Positions 18,145 to 31,896 of a stretch of DNA of 64,000 nucleotides are shown piece after piece. The stretch is from Pseudoxanthomonas sp. z9. Its GTDB lineage: Bacteria; Pseudomonadota; Gammaproteobacteria; Xanthomonadales; Xanthomonadaceae. The translations under genes and the position numbers were made by a program. Numbering within the stretch: position 1 is the first letter of the stretch; each line of letters opens with the position of its first letter. The notes beneath the pieces were generated by a model. The model was not told where the DNA came from. It saw nothing but the letters and a program-made list of their open reading frames with translations, and ran no database searches. Where the stretch lies: assembly GCF_006542425.1 (NCBI RefSeq), contig NZ_VFID01000007.1, forward strand, positions 558,001-622,000, given 5' to 3'.

Positions 18145-18226
18145 CGAGGCGGGCTCCTCCCGCATCGCGATGGATGGTCCGCGGCCTGCGGCCGGCACCA
18201 GCCCTGCCTGCGCGGCCGCGGAAAAG

Positions 18227-18256
18227 AAAAACGCCGGCCCAGGGCCGGCGTTTCCA
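18227..18256 (-). terminator. Intrinsic terminator of the atp operon
   Basis: AAACGCCGGCCC-T-GGGCCGGCGTTTTTC on the minus strand: an almost perfect stem followed by T residues, 25 bases after the atpC stop codon. It may also serve gtrA from the other side. Confidence 0.85.
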
Positions 18257-18280
18257 TGACGCGGAACGGGATCGCGTCGT

Positions 18281-18703
18281 TCAGTGCTTCAGGTTCTTGC
18301 GCAAACGCTCCAGCGCGCTGAGCTGGGCGATGCTCATGGCCAGCTGGGCCTGGGCTTCCTCGGCGCTCATCTTCGGATCCTTGTTGGCCAGGACGCGTTC
18401 GGCTTCTTCCTTGACCTTGCGGACCGAGGCTTCGTCGATGTCCTGCGCGCGGATCGCGGTGTCGGCCAGTACGGTGACGACCTGCGGCTGCACTTCCAGG
18501 ATGCCGCCGGAGATGGCGAAGTCCAGGTGCTCGCCGCTCGGCAGGGTCACCACCACCTTGCCCGGCTTCAGGCGGGTGATCAGCGGCGCGTGCTTGGGCG
18601 CGATGCCCAGTTCGCCGAGCTCGCCGGTGGCCACGACCAGGGTGGCTTCACCGTGGAAGATTTCCTGCTCGGCGCTGACGATGTCGCAACGGATGGTGCT
18701 CAT
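18281..18703 (-). CDS. atpC: ATP synthase epsilon subunit (F1)
   Basis: The 140-residue subunit begins [20 protein letters not shown] and has the beta-sandwich motifs [17 protein letters not shown] and a C-terminal two-helix tail ([25 protein letters not shown]) that inhibits ATP hydrolysis and couples F1 to Fo rotation. I use ATG 18703. An 18-residue in-frame extension upstream is translated repeat DNA and not part of the protein. It is the last gene of the operon, separated from atpD by a 144-base spacer holding a GGGAAT-type repeat. Confidence 0.97.
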   Translation of the reverse strand: MSTIRCDIVSAEQEIFHGEATLVVATGELGELGIAPKHAPLITRLKPGKVVVTLPSGEHLDFAISGGILEVQPQVVTVLADTAIRAQDIDEASVRKVKEEAERVLANKDPKMSAEEAQAQLAMSIAQLSALERLRKNLKH

Positions 18704-18717
18704 GATTCCTCGCTGTC

Positions 18718-18841
18718 GCGAGGCGGGAATGGGGAATGGGGAATCGGGAATGGACAAGCCGATAGGCTCTCCTTCCTCTTTCTCATTCCACGCATCACGC
18801 CTCTACGATTCTCGATTCCCTATTCTCGATTCCCGGAAGAA
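18718..18841. repeat. GGGAAT-type inverted repeat between atpD and atpC
   Basis: The left arm is GGGAATGGGGAATCGGGAAT and the right arm CGATTCCCTATTCTCGATTC, an imperfect inverted pair with a 45-base spacer. Similar arms occur at 20283-20395 and 21277-21366 in other spacers of this operon. Confidence 0.7.
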
Positions 18842-18847
18842 GAGCGC

Positions 18848-20266
<1,419 letters not shown>

Positions 20267-20282
20267 TTAATTCGTTCGACCG

Positions 20283-20395
20283 GCCAAGCCGGTCGCTTCA
20301 GTGATTCGGGATTTGGGCTTCGTGATTCCGGATTCCTGAAAGGCGCGCAACGCTGCTCTTCCGAATCCCCAATCCCTAATCCCGAATCTCCGTTC
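20283..20395. repeat. GGGAAT-type inverted repeat between atpG and atpD
   Basis: GATTCGGGATTTGGGCTTCG at the left and CCCCAATCCCTAATCCCGAA at the right form an imperfect inverted pair. It belongs to the same repeat class as the one at 18718-18841. Confidence 0.65.
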
Positions 20396-20399
20396 CTAC

Positions 20400-21263
20400 T
20401 TACACCGCCGCCGCGCCGCCGACGATTTCCGAGATTTCCTGGGTGATCGCCGCCTGGCGGGCCTTGTTGTAGACCAGGTTCAGGGTGCCGATCAGCTTGG
20501 TCGCGTTGTCGCTGGCGGCCTTCATGGCCACCATGCGCGCGGCGTGCTCGGATGCCAGGTTCTCCAGCACCGACTGGTACACCAGCGCCTCGATGTAGCG
20601 GGTGATCACGTGGTCCAGCACGGTCGCCGCATCGGGTTCGTAGATGTAGTCCCAATCGTGGTGGGCCACCTGCGTCTCCGCCGCCGGCAACGGCAGCAGC
20701 TGGTCGAACGAGGCGCGCTGCGTCATGGTGTTGACGAAGCCGTTGTACACCACGAACACGCGATCCAGCTTGCCTTCGGTGTAGGCATCCAGCATGACCT
20801 TGATGACGCCGATCAGCTGGTCCAGCTTGGGGCTGTCGCCGAGGTGGGACACGCTGCCGACCAGGTTGACCTTGATCCGGCGGAAGAACACCGAGGCCTT
20901 CTGGCCGATGGTGACCACGTCGACTTCGGCACCCTTGTCCTGCCAGCCGCGCACTTCGCCCAGCATCTTGCGGAACAGGTTGTTGTTGAGGCCACCGGCC
21001 AGACCGCGATCCGACGAGATGACGATGTAGCCGACCCGCTTCACTTCAGGCCGCTCGACCATGAAGGGATGCTGGTAATCGGTGTTGGCCTGGGCCAGGT
21101 GGCCGATGACCTGCTTCATCGCACGCGCATACGGGCGCGAGGTCTTCATGCGGTCCTGCGCCTTCCTGATCTTGGAAGCCGAGACCATCTCGAGCGCACG
21201 CGTCACCTTGCGGGTGTTCTGCACGCTCTTGATCTTGGTTTTGATTTCGCGTCCGCCTGCCAT
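20400..21263 (-). CDS. atpG: ATP synthase gamma subunit (F1, central stalk)
   Basis: The 287-residue subunit starts [20 protein letters not shown], the conserved N-terminal helix of gamma, includes [17 protein letters not shown], and ends in the second coiled-coil helix [20 protein letters not shown]-like segment and [15 protein letters not shown]. The rotor shaft turns inside the alpha/beta hexamer. The start ATG is at 21263. Spacers on both sides carry repeats. Confidence 0.97.
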   Translation of the reverse strand: MAGGREIKTKIKSVQNTRKVTRALEMVSASKIRKAQDRMKTSRPYARAMKQVIGHLAQANTDYQHPFMVERPEVKRVGYIVISSDRGLAGGLNNNLFRKMLGEVRGWQDKGAEVDVVTIGQKASVFFRRIKVNLVGSVSHLGDSPKLDQLIGVIKVMLDAYTEGKLDRVFVVYNGFVNTMTQRASFDQLLPLPAAETQVAHHDWDYIYEPDAATVLDHVITRYIEALVYQSVLENLASEHAARMVAMKAASDNATKLIGTLNLVYNKARQAAITQEISEIVGGAAAV

Positions 21264-21276
21264 CTCTGCTCGCTCT

Positions 21277-21366
21277 GCTCGCGGGAATCGGGAATGGAGA
21301 ATCGGGAATCGGCCAGGCCGTCCGCTTCTGCGCTCTTGCGATTCCCTAATCCCGATTCCCTAATCC
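21277..21366. repeat. GGGAAT-type inverted repeat between atpA and atpG
   Basis: GGGAATCGGGAATGGAGAAT at the left and GATTCCCTAATCCCGATTCC at the right. Third member of the class within this operon. Confidence 0.7.
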
Positions 21367-21372
21367 CGGCTG

Positions 21373-22920
<1,548 letters not shown>

Positions 22921-22931
22921 TTTGGTTTCCT

Positions 22932-22984
22932 GTAGGGTGGGCCTCGGCCCACCATCATGTTCGGTGGGCCGAGGCCCACCCTAC
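22932..22984. repeat. GTAG-type REP pair between atpH and atpA
   Basis: GTAGGGTGGGCCTCGGCCCA is followed 9 bases later by its inverted copy ending CCCACCCTAC. The 22-bp arms are perfectly complementary, and each arm also folds on itself (GGTGGGCC-TCG-GGCCCACC). Confidence 0.85.
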
Positions 22985-22992
22985 GTTTCTTG

Positions 22993-23520
22993 TCAGTGCG
23001 TGAGCGCGGTCTGCAGGCGCGACAGCTTGCCCTTGAGCGAGCCGTCGATGACCACTTCGCCCGCATCGATCACCGCGCCGCCGATCAGCGATTCGTCGAT
23101 GGCGGTTTCCACCACGACGTCGCGACCCAGGCGCTTCTTCAGGGCGACCTTGATCGCATCCAGCTCGCCGGCCGGCAATGCCACCGCCGAGGTGACCTTG
23201 GCGCGGACGATGTGCTCGGCCTCGGCGCGCAGTTCCTCGAACAGCGCGGCGACTTCCGGCAGTTGCGGCAGGCGACGGGCTTCGGCCAGCAGCGACAGGA
23301 AGCGGGTGAACGACTCGCTGGCGCCTTCCGGAGCCAGCAGCGCGACCGCCTGGGCCTGCGGCAGTTCCGGGTTGGGCAGCAGCGCGGCGACCTGCGGATC
23401 GGCGGCGACGCGCGCGGCAAAGCCGAGCGCGCCGGACCACGCGACGAGGGCGCTTTCGTCACGCGCGGCCGCGAAGGCGGCACGGGCGTAGGGACGGGCG
23501 ACGGTTAGGGCCTGGCTCAT
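22993..23520 (-). CDS. atpH: ATP synthase delta subunit (F1)
   Basis: The 175-residue subunit begins MSQALTVARPYARAAFAAA, the standard delta start (A-x-PYA-A-F), and ends with the C-terminal strand-helix region VDIGAVIDAGEVVIDGSLKGKLSRL-like. It anchors the top of F1 to the b-subunit stator. It sits 15 bases after the atpF stop codon. The start ATG is at 23520. Confidence 0.96.
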   Translation of the reverse strand: MSQALTVARPYARAAFAAARDESALVAWSGALGFAARVAADPQVAALLPNPELPQAQAVALLAPEGASESFTRFLSLLAEARRLPQLPEVAALFEELRAEAEHIVRAKVTSAVALPAGELDAIKVALKKRLGRDVVVETAIDESLIGGAVIDAGEVVIDGSLKGKLSRLQTALTH

Positions 23521-23535
23521 CGTTCAGCGATCCCG

Positions 23536-24006
23536 TCAGATTTCCGCGGCCAGTTCATCGAGCAGCGCCTTGTGGGCGTTGGCATCGATTTCGCGGCGCA
23601 GCAGCTTCTCGGCACCGGTCACGGCCAGCGTGGAGACCTGCTTGCGCAGTTCCTCGCGGGCGCGGGTCGCGGCGGCCTCGATCTCGGCTTCGGCCAGCGC
23701 CTTCTGGCGGTTGGCTTCGGCGATTGCCTCGTTCTTGGCGGCATCGACGATCTGGTTGGCACGGGCGTGCGCCTGATCGATGATTTCGTTCGCCTTGACG
23801 CGGGCTTCCTTCAGGGCCTCGTTGACCTTCTCTTCGGCCACCGCGAGTTCGCGCTGGCTGCGATCAGCGGCAGCCAGGCCTTCGGCGATCTTCTTTTGAC
23901 GCTCTTCGATCGCGTTCAGCAGCGGCGGCCAGATCTTGGTCGCGATGATCCAGATCAAACCGGCAAACGCCAGCGCCTGGGCAAATAGGGTCAGACCGAT
24001 GTTCAT
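23536..24006 (-). CDS. atpF: ATP synthase b subunit (Fo stator)
   Basis: The 156-residue subunit has one N-terminal membrane helix ([24 protein letters not shown]) and a long charged helix rich in Ala, Glu, Lys and Arg that forms the right-handed coiled-coil stator. [21 protein letters not shown] matches the family. Size is standard (156 in E. coli). The start ATG is at 24006. A roughly 110-base spacer separates it from atpE and shows no special structure. Confidence 0.97.
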   Translation of the reverse strand: MNIGLTLFAQALAFAGLIWIIATKIWPPLLNAIEERQKKIAEGLAAADRSQRELAVAEEKVNEALKEARVKANEIIDQAHARANQIVDAAKNEAIAEANRQKALAEAEIEAAATRAREELRKQVSTLAVTGAEKLLRREIDANAHKALLDELAAEI

Positions 24007-24115
24007 GGGTTTAGCTCTGCCAGTGGTGATGGGCGGGAAACACGCGGCCTCCCGGCCCTTCTATCTGCGTTGCGGGCGTCCGGATGGCCGTCGCCCGCAC
24101 TTCAGAAACCGCTGA

Positions 24116-24481
<366 letters not shown>

Positions 24482-25279
24482 TCAGTGACTGTCTTCCGAC
24501 AGGCTCAGGTACACGATCGACAGCATCATGAAGATGAAGGCCTGCAGCGGAATGACCAGCAGGTGGAACAGCATCCAGCCGAGGCCGAAGGCGCCGCCCG
24601 CGAGCGCGCCGACGATGCCGGCGCCGCCCAGCACCCAGATCAGCAGGAACACGATCTCGCCGCCGAACATGTTGCCGAACAGTCGCATGGCCAGCGAGAT
24701 CGGCTTGCTCAGCCATTCGACGATGTTGAGGATGAGGTTGAACGGCATCATCCACTTGCCGAACGGCGCGGTCAGGAACTCCTTGGTGAACCCGATCGGG
24801 CCCTTGGAGCGCAGCGCGAAGAACAGCATCAGGAAGAACACGCTGATCGACATGCCGAGGGTCGCGTTGACGTCGGCGGTCGGGACCGGCTTCCAGTAGT
24901 GGACGCCCATCAGCTCGAGCGGCTTGGCGATGAAGTCTGCCGGAATCATCTTCAGCAGGTTCATCAGCAGGATCCAGAAGAACAGGGTGATCGCGATCGG
25001 GGTCACCAGCTTGCTGGTGCCGTGATAGGTGTCGCGCGCCTGCTTGTCGACGAACTCGAGCATGATTTCGACGAAGGCCTGCCACTTGCCCGGGACGCCC
25101 GAGGTCGCCTTGCGGGTGGCCAGCCAGAACATGAACACCATCAGCAGACCCATCAGCACCGAGGTGATGATGGTGTCCAGATGGATGGCCCAGAACCCGC
25201 CCTCCTGAACCTGGAACGTCAGGTTGTGGAGGTGGTGCTGGATGTAACCGGTGGGTGTCAGTGTTTCCTCGCCCGCCAT
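24482..25279 (-). CDS. atpB: ATP synthase a subunit (Fo)
   Basis: The 265-residue subunit has five to six membrane helices and the proton half-channel region LAMRLFGNMFGGEIVFLLIWVLGG, which contains the essential Arg of helix 4, plus FIFMMLSIVYLSLSEDSH at the end. Together with c it turns proton flow into rotation. The start ATG is at 25279, 29 bases after the atpI stop codon. Confidence 0.96.
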   Translation of the reverse strand: MAGEETLTPTGYIQHHLHNLTFQVQEGGFWAIHLDTIITSVLMGLLMVFMFWLATRKATSGVPGKWQAFVEIMLEFVDKQARDTYHGTSKLVTPIAITLFFWILLMNLLKMIPADFIAKPLELMGVHYWKPVPTADVNATLGMSISVFFLMLFFALRSKGPIGFTKEFLTAPFGKWMMPFNLILNIVEWLSKPISLAMRLFGNMFGGEIVFLLIWVLGGAGIVGALAGGAFGLGWMLFHLLVIPLQAFIFMMLSIVYLSLSEDSH

Positions 25280-25308
25280 GTGTCCTAGATCCTGCTAATA
25301 AGAATTCT

Positions 25309-25677
25309 TTATCGGAGCCTGGCCATCGCCAGCGCCTGTGCCGCCATCCCGGTCAGCGTGCCGGCCAGCAGGGCCAGAGGCGGAAGTTTCCACACCCCGA
25401 TTCCCAGCAGCAGCACCACAACAACCGTGATCCACTTGATAACCATCCCGGCCAGCAACCGCACCATCGCGGTCCCCGCACCGGTCACCCCGGCGCCGAA
25501 GGCCAGCCGGGCGGCGAACCATCCCCCCGCCACCATCGCCAGTCCCCCGACCGCGGCCGCCAGCGCCTGGGATTTTCCCCAGAGCAGGAAGGCCATCGCG
25601 ACCAGCAGCACGGCACCCAGCTGGAAAGCCGTTGCGCGCAATACCAGCCGCCGGCCCGCAGCGACGGAGTTCAGCAC
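25309..25677 (-). CDS. atpI: ATP synthase-associated protein AtpI
   Basis: The 122-residue protein has four membrane helices (LVLRATAFQLGAVLLVAMAF, LAAAVGGLAMVAGGWFAARL, ITVVVVLLLGIGVW, LLAGTLTGMAAQALAMAR). Size and place at the head of the atp operon fit AtpI, which helps assemble the c-ring. I chose GTG 25677 with AGGA 6 bases upstream. An upstream ATG at 25770 would add 31 residues translated from promoter DNA, overlapping the -35/-10 elements. Confidence 0.85.
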   Translation of the reverse strand: MLNSVAAGRRLVLRATAFQLGAVLLVAMAFLLWGKSQALAAAVGGLAMVAGGWFAARLAFGAGVTGAGTAMVRLLAGMVIKWITVVVVLLLGIGVWKLPPLALLAGTLTGMAAQALAMARLR

Positions 25678-25740
25678 AGTAGGTCCTACGGGGTTTCGTG
25701 GCGGGGAACAAGGCCTGATAGCGCCTCGCCGAGCCGCAAA

Positions 25741-25770
25741 AGTATAGCAGGGGGCTATTTTCCGGGACAA
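25741..25770 (-). promoter_or_regulatory. Candidate sigma-70 promoter of the atp operon
   Basis: On the minus strand TTGTCC is followed after 18 bases by TATACT. The start would fall about 50 bases upstream of the atpI GTG. The -10 is a five-of-six match. Confidence 0.55.
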
Positions 25771-25945
25771 CCGCCGAAGGTCGTAAAGTTGCGTCCACGG
25801 GCGGTCATGGGTGGCTTCCGTGAAGGAAATCTGCCGGTAACCGTTTCCAGCCCGGATGGAACGGCGGCCGCCTCGCTTCCCTGTTCATATTTTTATCGCA
25901 TTTTTTGCGGAACTTTGACGAATTCCCTTGGTCAGTCCTGCTTGC

Positions 25946-26024
25946 AAGGTCTGCGAACCAACTTCCTCGTCCGATGCTCCGAGCAGACCTTATAGAAGCC
26001 CCGCGGCTCCTGGCCCGGGGCTTC
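25946..26024 (+). ncRNA. Two-stem structured element upstream of an outer-membrane protein gene (possible leader or small RNA)
   Basis: AAGGTCTGC at 25946-25954 pairs perfectly with GCAGACCTT at 25983-25991. Three bases later GAAGCCCCG (25995-26003) pairs with CGGGGCTTC (26016-26024), followed by GCTCTTT. The second stem looks like a weak terminator. The element precedes the gene at 26135 by about 110 bases. No known family was recognised. Confidence 0.4.
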
Positions 26025-26134
26025 GCTCTTTCCGGGACTGGCGTTTTCACGCCACGAGAACCACGGTTTCACTTCATGTCCACGGCATGACGCAGAGGGT
26101 GGAAAGCCTGTTCATTGTTCCAGGAGAGACAGGC

Positions 26135-26938
26135 ATGAGATTCCGGGTTTCCCTCCCCTTGATGCTGGTTTTCGGCGCCGCCGCCATCCCGGCCGCCTAT
26201 GCGCAGGAACCGGATCGTTTCACCCTCCGGCTGGGCGCCATGGACGTGGACGCCGACGGCGTGCTCAGTGGACGAACCAACTTCCAGGGCCAGGACCTCC
26301 GGTTTTCCCAGGACTTCGACTTCGGCGGCAAGGAATTGGTCCCGCGCATCGACGGCGTGTTCCGGATGGGCCAGCGGCACCGGCTGATCTTCGACTACTT
26401 CGAGTACGACAAGGACCGCCGGGCGACGCTGGGAGAGGATCTGTCGTACGACGACGTCACCATCCCCGCCGGGAGCTTCGCCAAGGGCAAGGCCAAGTTC
26501 CAACTGGCCAGCCTGATGTACGACTACGCCGTGGTCGATACGCCGACCTTCAACCTCGGCCTGCAGATCGGTGCCGAATGGGCCAAGCTGGAAGGCCGCC
26601 TGTATGCGGAAGCCGGTGAGAACAGCTACGAAACCCGCAGTAGTGACGACGGCTACGCGCCGGTGGTCGGCCTGCGCCTGACCGCCACGCCCAACGAAAA
26701 GTGGCTGTTCAACCTGCAGGGCCAATATCTGGACGCGGGCTGGGGCGATTTCGGCGACTACGACGGCAGCATCACCCGCGCCAACGCGCTGGTTGAATAT
26801 CGCTTCACACCGCATTTCGGACTGTTCGCGGGCTATGACTGGTTCAAGCTGGACGTCGAACGCACGGGCAGCGACGGGCTGCTGGGACTGGATCAGCGCT
26901 TCAAGGGTCCGATAGCCGGCGTAACCCTGGCGTTCTGA
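26135..26938 (+). CDS. Outer-membrane beta-barrel protein
   Basis: The 267-residue product has a signal peptide cut after AYAQ (MRFRVSLPLMLVFGAAAIPA), alternating hydrophobic/polar strands such as RLIFDYFEYDKD, KWLFNLQGQYLDAGW and HFGLFAGYDWFKLDVE, and a C-terminal strand IAGVTLAF ending in Phe, the outer-membrane insertion signal. It should form a small porin-like barrel, with no substrate assigned. The start ATG is 8 bases after AGGAGA, and the longer in-frame extension upstream is not protein. A two-stem RNA element lies ahead of it. Confidence 0.75.
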   Translation: MRFRVSLPLMLVFGAAAIPAAYAQEPDRFTLRLGAMDVDADGVLSGRTNFQGQDLRFSQDFDFGGKELVPRIDGVFRMGQRHRLIFDYFEYDKDRRATLGEDLSYDDVTIPAGSFAKGKAKFQLASLMYDYAVVDTPTFNLGLQIGAEWAKLEGRLYAEAGENSYETRSSDDGYAPVVGLRLTATPNEKWLFNLQGQYLDAGWGDFGDYDGSITRANALVEYRFTPHFGLFAGYDWFKLDVERTGSDGLLGLDQRFKGPIAGVTLAF

Positions 26939-27004
26939 ATTTATAGAGAATGTCTATCGAAAAGACTGAAAGGACTCATTGGACTTTGGCCCACCCGTCC
27001 TCAT

Positions 27005-27023
27005 AATGAGAATCAATCTCATT
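27005..27023. promoter_or_regulatory. Fur box upstream of the DUF2061 gene
   Basis: AATGAGAATCAATCTCATT has perfect 7-bp arms AATGAGA/TCTCATT with a 5-base centre, the layout of the 19-bp ferric-uptake-regulator box. It ends 18 bases before the start codon of the next gene, overlapping where its promoter must be. Confidence 0.6.
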
Positions 27024-27041
27024 TGAGCCCCGGGTCGTCCA

Positions 27042-27248
27042 ATGACCAAGACATTCACCTTCGCCGCCCTGCACTTCTCGGTCGCCTTCCTGCTGGGTTG
27101 GGCATTCACCGGCAGCTGGCTGGTCGGCGGTGCGCTGGCCCTCGTCGAACCGGCCTGCAACACGGTCGTGTTCCATTTCCACGAGAAGGTCTGGAAGCGG
27201 ATCGAACAGCGTCGCGCGGAGCGCGCGAGCGCGGCGGTTCCCGCCTGA
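27042..27248 (+). CDS. DUF2061 small membrane protein
   Basis: The 68-residue protein carries F-x-x-LHFSVAFLLGWAFTGSWLVGGALALVEPACNTVVFHFHEKVW, the characteristic DUF2061 pattern with a membrane helix pair, conserved E-P and H-x-H-x-x-x-W. Function is unknown. The Fur box right before it suggests expression under iron limitation, which would be a rare clue for this family. There is no partner gene on the same strand. Start ATG 27042. Confidence 0.8.
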   Translation: MTKTFTFAALHFSVAFLLGWAFTGSWLVGGALALVEPACNTVVFHFHEKVWKRIEQRRAERASAAVPA

Positions 27249-27320
27249 CGACAGGCGGGCATCGAGCCCAGTGCCGGCTCCCTTCCCCCATGGACAGGTG
27301 GGTGCGCGAACCGGGTTCGC

Positions 27321-28025
27321 TCAGGGCTGCGCCGGCGCCGGCACCGTCGCGGGTGGCGGGAACATCTGGGTCGCCATGCAGATGTAGTCGGCCAGCGGCA
27401 TGTCGCCCATCGCCGCACGCCGCTGATCGACTTCCGACTCCGGCGCCTCGATCGGCTTGGGCACCCAGCGTCCGTCTTGCGCCAATAGCTGGCTGCCATA
27501 GCGCTGCGGCTTGCCCTGCCCCGCCAGCACACGATCGGTCAGCAGGATGAACTGGTGACGGGAGATTTCCCCGCTTTGCACACGTGGCGTGATCGACGAC
27601 AGCATCTGTTCCTGGAACGCCGGATCGGCGTCGGCGTGCTGCACCAGCAGCCAGGCCGCATCGACGCCATCGCGCCCGACCAGTTCGGCCGTGGGGAATC
27701 CGTGTTCGGCGACAATCTGCTTGATCCGTGGCAGGTGCTCGGCGTCGACCTGCATCATCCGCCGGATAGTCTCCTGCGACCAGTCGCCATTGCGGACGTC
27801 CTGGTCGCGTTCCTGCATCCGCAGCAGTTCAATCCGCAGTTCCGGCAGGCGTGCGGCGGCGTCGGCGATATCCGGCGGGGACGGCTTGGGGTGCAGGCGG
27901 GCGAACGCCGCCGCGCCCGGGCATTTCGCGTAGGCGGCGGCTTCCTGCGGGTCATCGTCCGCCCTGGCAGGCAGCATCAGCACCGGCACCAACAATACGG
28001 CCGCGGCCATCCAGCGATACGTCAT
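27321..28025 (-). CDS. DUF6624-type exported protein
   Basis: The 234-residue product has a signal peptide (MTYRWMAAAVLLVPVLMLPARA) and the DUF6624 pattern: a DAEHLPRIKQIVAEHGFPTAELVGRDGVDAAWLLVQHADAD block, then FQEQML and a HQFILLTDRVLAGQGKPQRYGSQL core. Function is unknown. It is periplasmic by prediction. I chose ATG 28025 behind GGGATGA. Two upstream in-frame ATGs add residues without signal character. Confidence 0.8.
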   Translation of the reverse strand: MTYRWMAAAVLLVPVLMLPARADDDPQEAAAYAKCPGAAAFARLHPKPSPPDIADAAARLPELRIELLRMQERDQDVRNGDWSQETIRRMMQVDAEHLPRIKQIVAEHGFPTAELVGRDGVDAAWLLVQHADADPAFQEQMLSSITPRVQSGEISRHQFILLTDRVLAGQGKPQRYGSQLLAQDGRWVPKPIEAPESEVDQRRAAMGDMPLADYICMATQMFPPPATVPAPAQP

Positions 28026-28091
28026 CGAATCATCCCGTCCGTGCATGTCTGTCGTCGGTGATTCTAGCCCCGTCACATGCGCGGCCCGTCC

Positions 28092-28124
28092 GGAAAAGGA
28101 AACCGCCCACGTGGGGCGGTTCCT
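28092..28124 (-). terminator. Intrinsic terminator of the aceF-lpd unit
   Basis: GGAAACCGCCC-CACG-TGGGCGGTTTCC on the minus strand, followed by TTTTCC, 22 bases past the lpd stop codon. Confidence 0.75.
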
Positions 28125-28146
28125 GTGCCTGCATTCCGGTGAAGGT

Positions 28147-30297
<2,151 letters not shown>

Positions 30298-30312
30298 GGT
30301 TCCAGCCCCCGC

Positions 30313-31749
30313 TTACAGCAGCACGCGACGCAGGTCGCCCATCAGTTGCGCCAGGTACGCGGTGAAACGCGCGGCGGAGGCACCGTCGATGACGCGGTGG
30401 TCGTAGCTCAGCGAAAGCGGCAGCAGCAGGCGCGGCGCGAACTGCTTGCCGTCCCACACCGGCTGGATGGATGACTTGGACACGCCGAGGATGGCCACTT
30501 CCGGCGCGTTGACGATCGGGGTGAACGCGGTGCCGCCGATGCCGCCCAGCGAGGAAATCGAGAAGCAGCCGCCGGACATGTCGGCCGGGCCGAGTTTGCC
30601 GTCGCGGGCCTTCTTCGCCAGTTCGCCGGTTTCGACGGCCAGTTCGTTGACGCCCTTCTTGTCGACGTCGCGGATGACCGGCACGACCAGGCCGTTCGGC
30701 GTATCGGCGGCGAAGCCGATGTGGAAGTACTTCTTGAGGGTTAGATTCTCGCCGCTGGCATCCAGCGAGGCGTTGAACTCGGGGTACTTCTTCAGCGCGG
30801 CGACGCTGGCCTTCATCAGGAACGCGAGCATGGTCAGCTTGATGCCGGCCTTCTCATTTTCCTTGTTCAGCGCCACCCGCAGCGCTTCCAGCTCGGTGAT
30901 ATCGGCGTGATCGTGCTGGGTGACGTGCGGAATCATCGCCCAGTTGCGCGCCAGGTTGGCGCCGGAAATCTTCTTGATGCGCGACAGCGGCTGGACCTCG
31001 ACTTCACCGAACTTGCTGAAGTCCACCTTCGGCCACGGCAACAGGTTCAGGCCGCCACCCGCGTTGGCGACAGGCGCGGCACCGGTCGCGGCCGGCACGC
31101 CGCCGGACAGGGCCGCCTTCACGTAGCGCTGCACGTCTTCCTTGCTTATGCGGCCGCCGCGCTCGCTCCCCTTGACCTGATCCAGGTCGACGCCGAGCTC
31201 ACGGGCGAACAGGCGCACCGTCGGGCTGGCATAGGCCACCTTGGACGGCAGCACGCGATCGGCATTGAACTCCACCGGCGGGGTGCGCGGCGGCACGGCT
31301 TCCGGATCGATGCCGGGCTTGTCTTCCAGCGCGCGCGGCGCAGCGGGCGCGGTCGGCGCGGCGGCTTCCTGCGCGATCTCGCGCTGGGTGAGCTTGTCCG
31401 GGGTCGGGGCGACCGCGACCGGCTCGACCCTGGCGCCGGTCTCGGCGGTCTTGACCGGCTCGGCCTTGGCCGGTTCGGCCTTCGGCGCGGCGGGAGCGGC
31501 GGCGCCTTCGGCCACCTCGATCAGGGCGACCACCGAGCCTTCGGCCAGTTCGTCGCCCAGCTTGACCTTCAATTCCTTGACCACGCCGGCGAAAGCCGAC
31601 GGGACTTCCATCGTCGCCTTGTCGGACTCCAGGGTGACCAGGCCTTGATCCTTGGCGACGGTATCGCCAACGGCGACCAGCACTTCAATGACGGGAACGT
31701 CACTGTAGCCACCGATGTCGGGAACACGCGCTTCCTTGATTTCGGCCAT
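30313..31749 (-). CDS. aceF: Dihydrolipoyllysine acetyltransferase (E2 of pyruvate dehydrogenase)
   Basis: The 478-residue protein has one lipoyl domain (Lys 44 in ESDKATMEVP), an Ala/Pro linker, an E3/E1-binding domain (YASPTVRLFARELGVDLDQVKGSERGGRISKEDVQ) and the 2-oxoacid acetyltransferase catalytic domain with SYDHRVIDGASAARF (catalytic His 451). It forms the core of the complex that makes acetyl-CoA. aceE is not adjacent. I chose ATG 31749 with CTGGAG 8 bases upstream. An in-frame upstream extension of 23 residues has no domain support. Confidence 0.95.
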   Translation of the reverse strand: MAEIKEARVPDIGGYSDVPVIEVLVAVGDTVAKDQGLVTLESDKATMEVPSAFAGVVKELKVKLGDELAEGSVVALIEVAEGAAAPAAPKAEPAKAEPVKTAETGARVEPVAVAPTPDKLTQREIAQEAAAPTAPAAPRALEDKPGIDPEAVPPRTPPVEFNADRVLPSKVAYASPTVRLFARELGVDLDQVKGSERGGRISKEDVQRYVKAALSGGVPAATGAAPVANAGGGLNLLPWPKVDFSKFGEVEVQPLSRIKKISGANLARNWAMIPHVTQHDHADITELEALRVALNKENEKAGIKLTMLAFLMKASVAALKKYPEFNASLDASGENLTLKKYFHIGFAADTPNGLVVPVIRDVDKKGVNELAVETGELAKKARDGKLGPADMSGGCFSISSLGGIGGTAFTPIVNAPEVAILGVSKSSIQPVWDGKQFAPRLLLPLSLSYDHRVIDGASAARFTAYLAQLMGDLRRVLL

Positions 31750-31896
31750 GGGGGAACTCCAGCGATCACTTGCCAATAGGGGAACCCCTATTGTGGCCAT
31801 CCCCGCCCGGTGCGCCAACCTCTGAGGGCAATTATTTTCGGGCCGGGACCGCTGGAATCGGCCGTCGCGGCTCGCGCGACGGCACGCACGCCTTGC

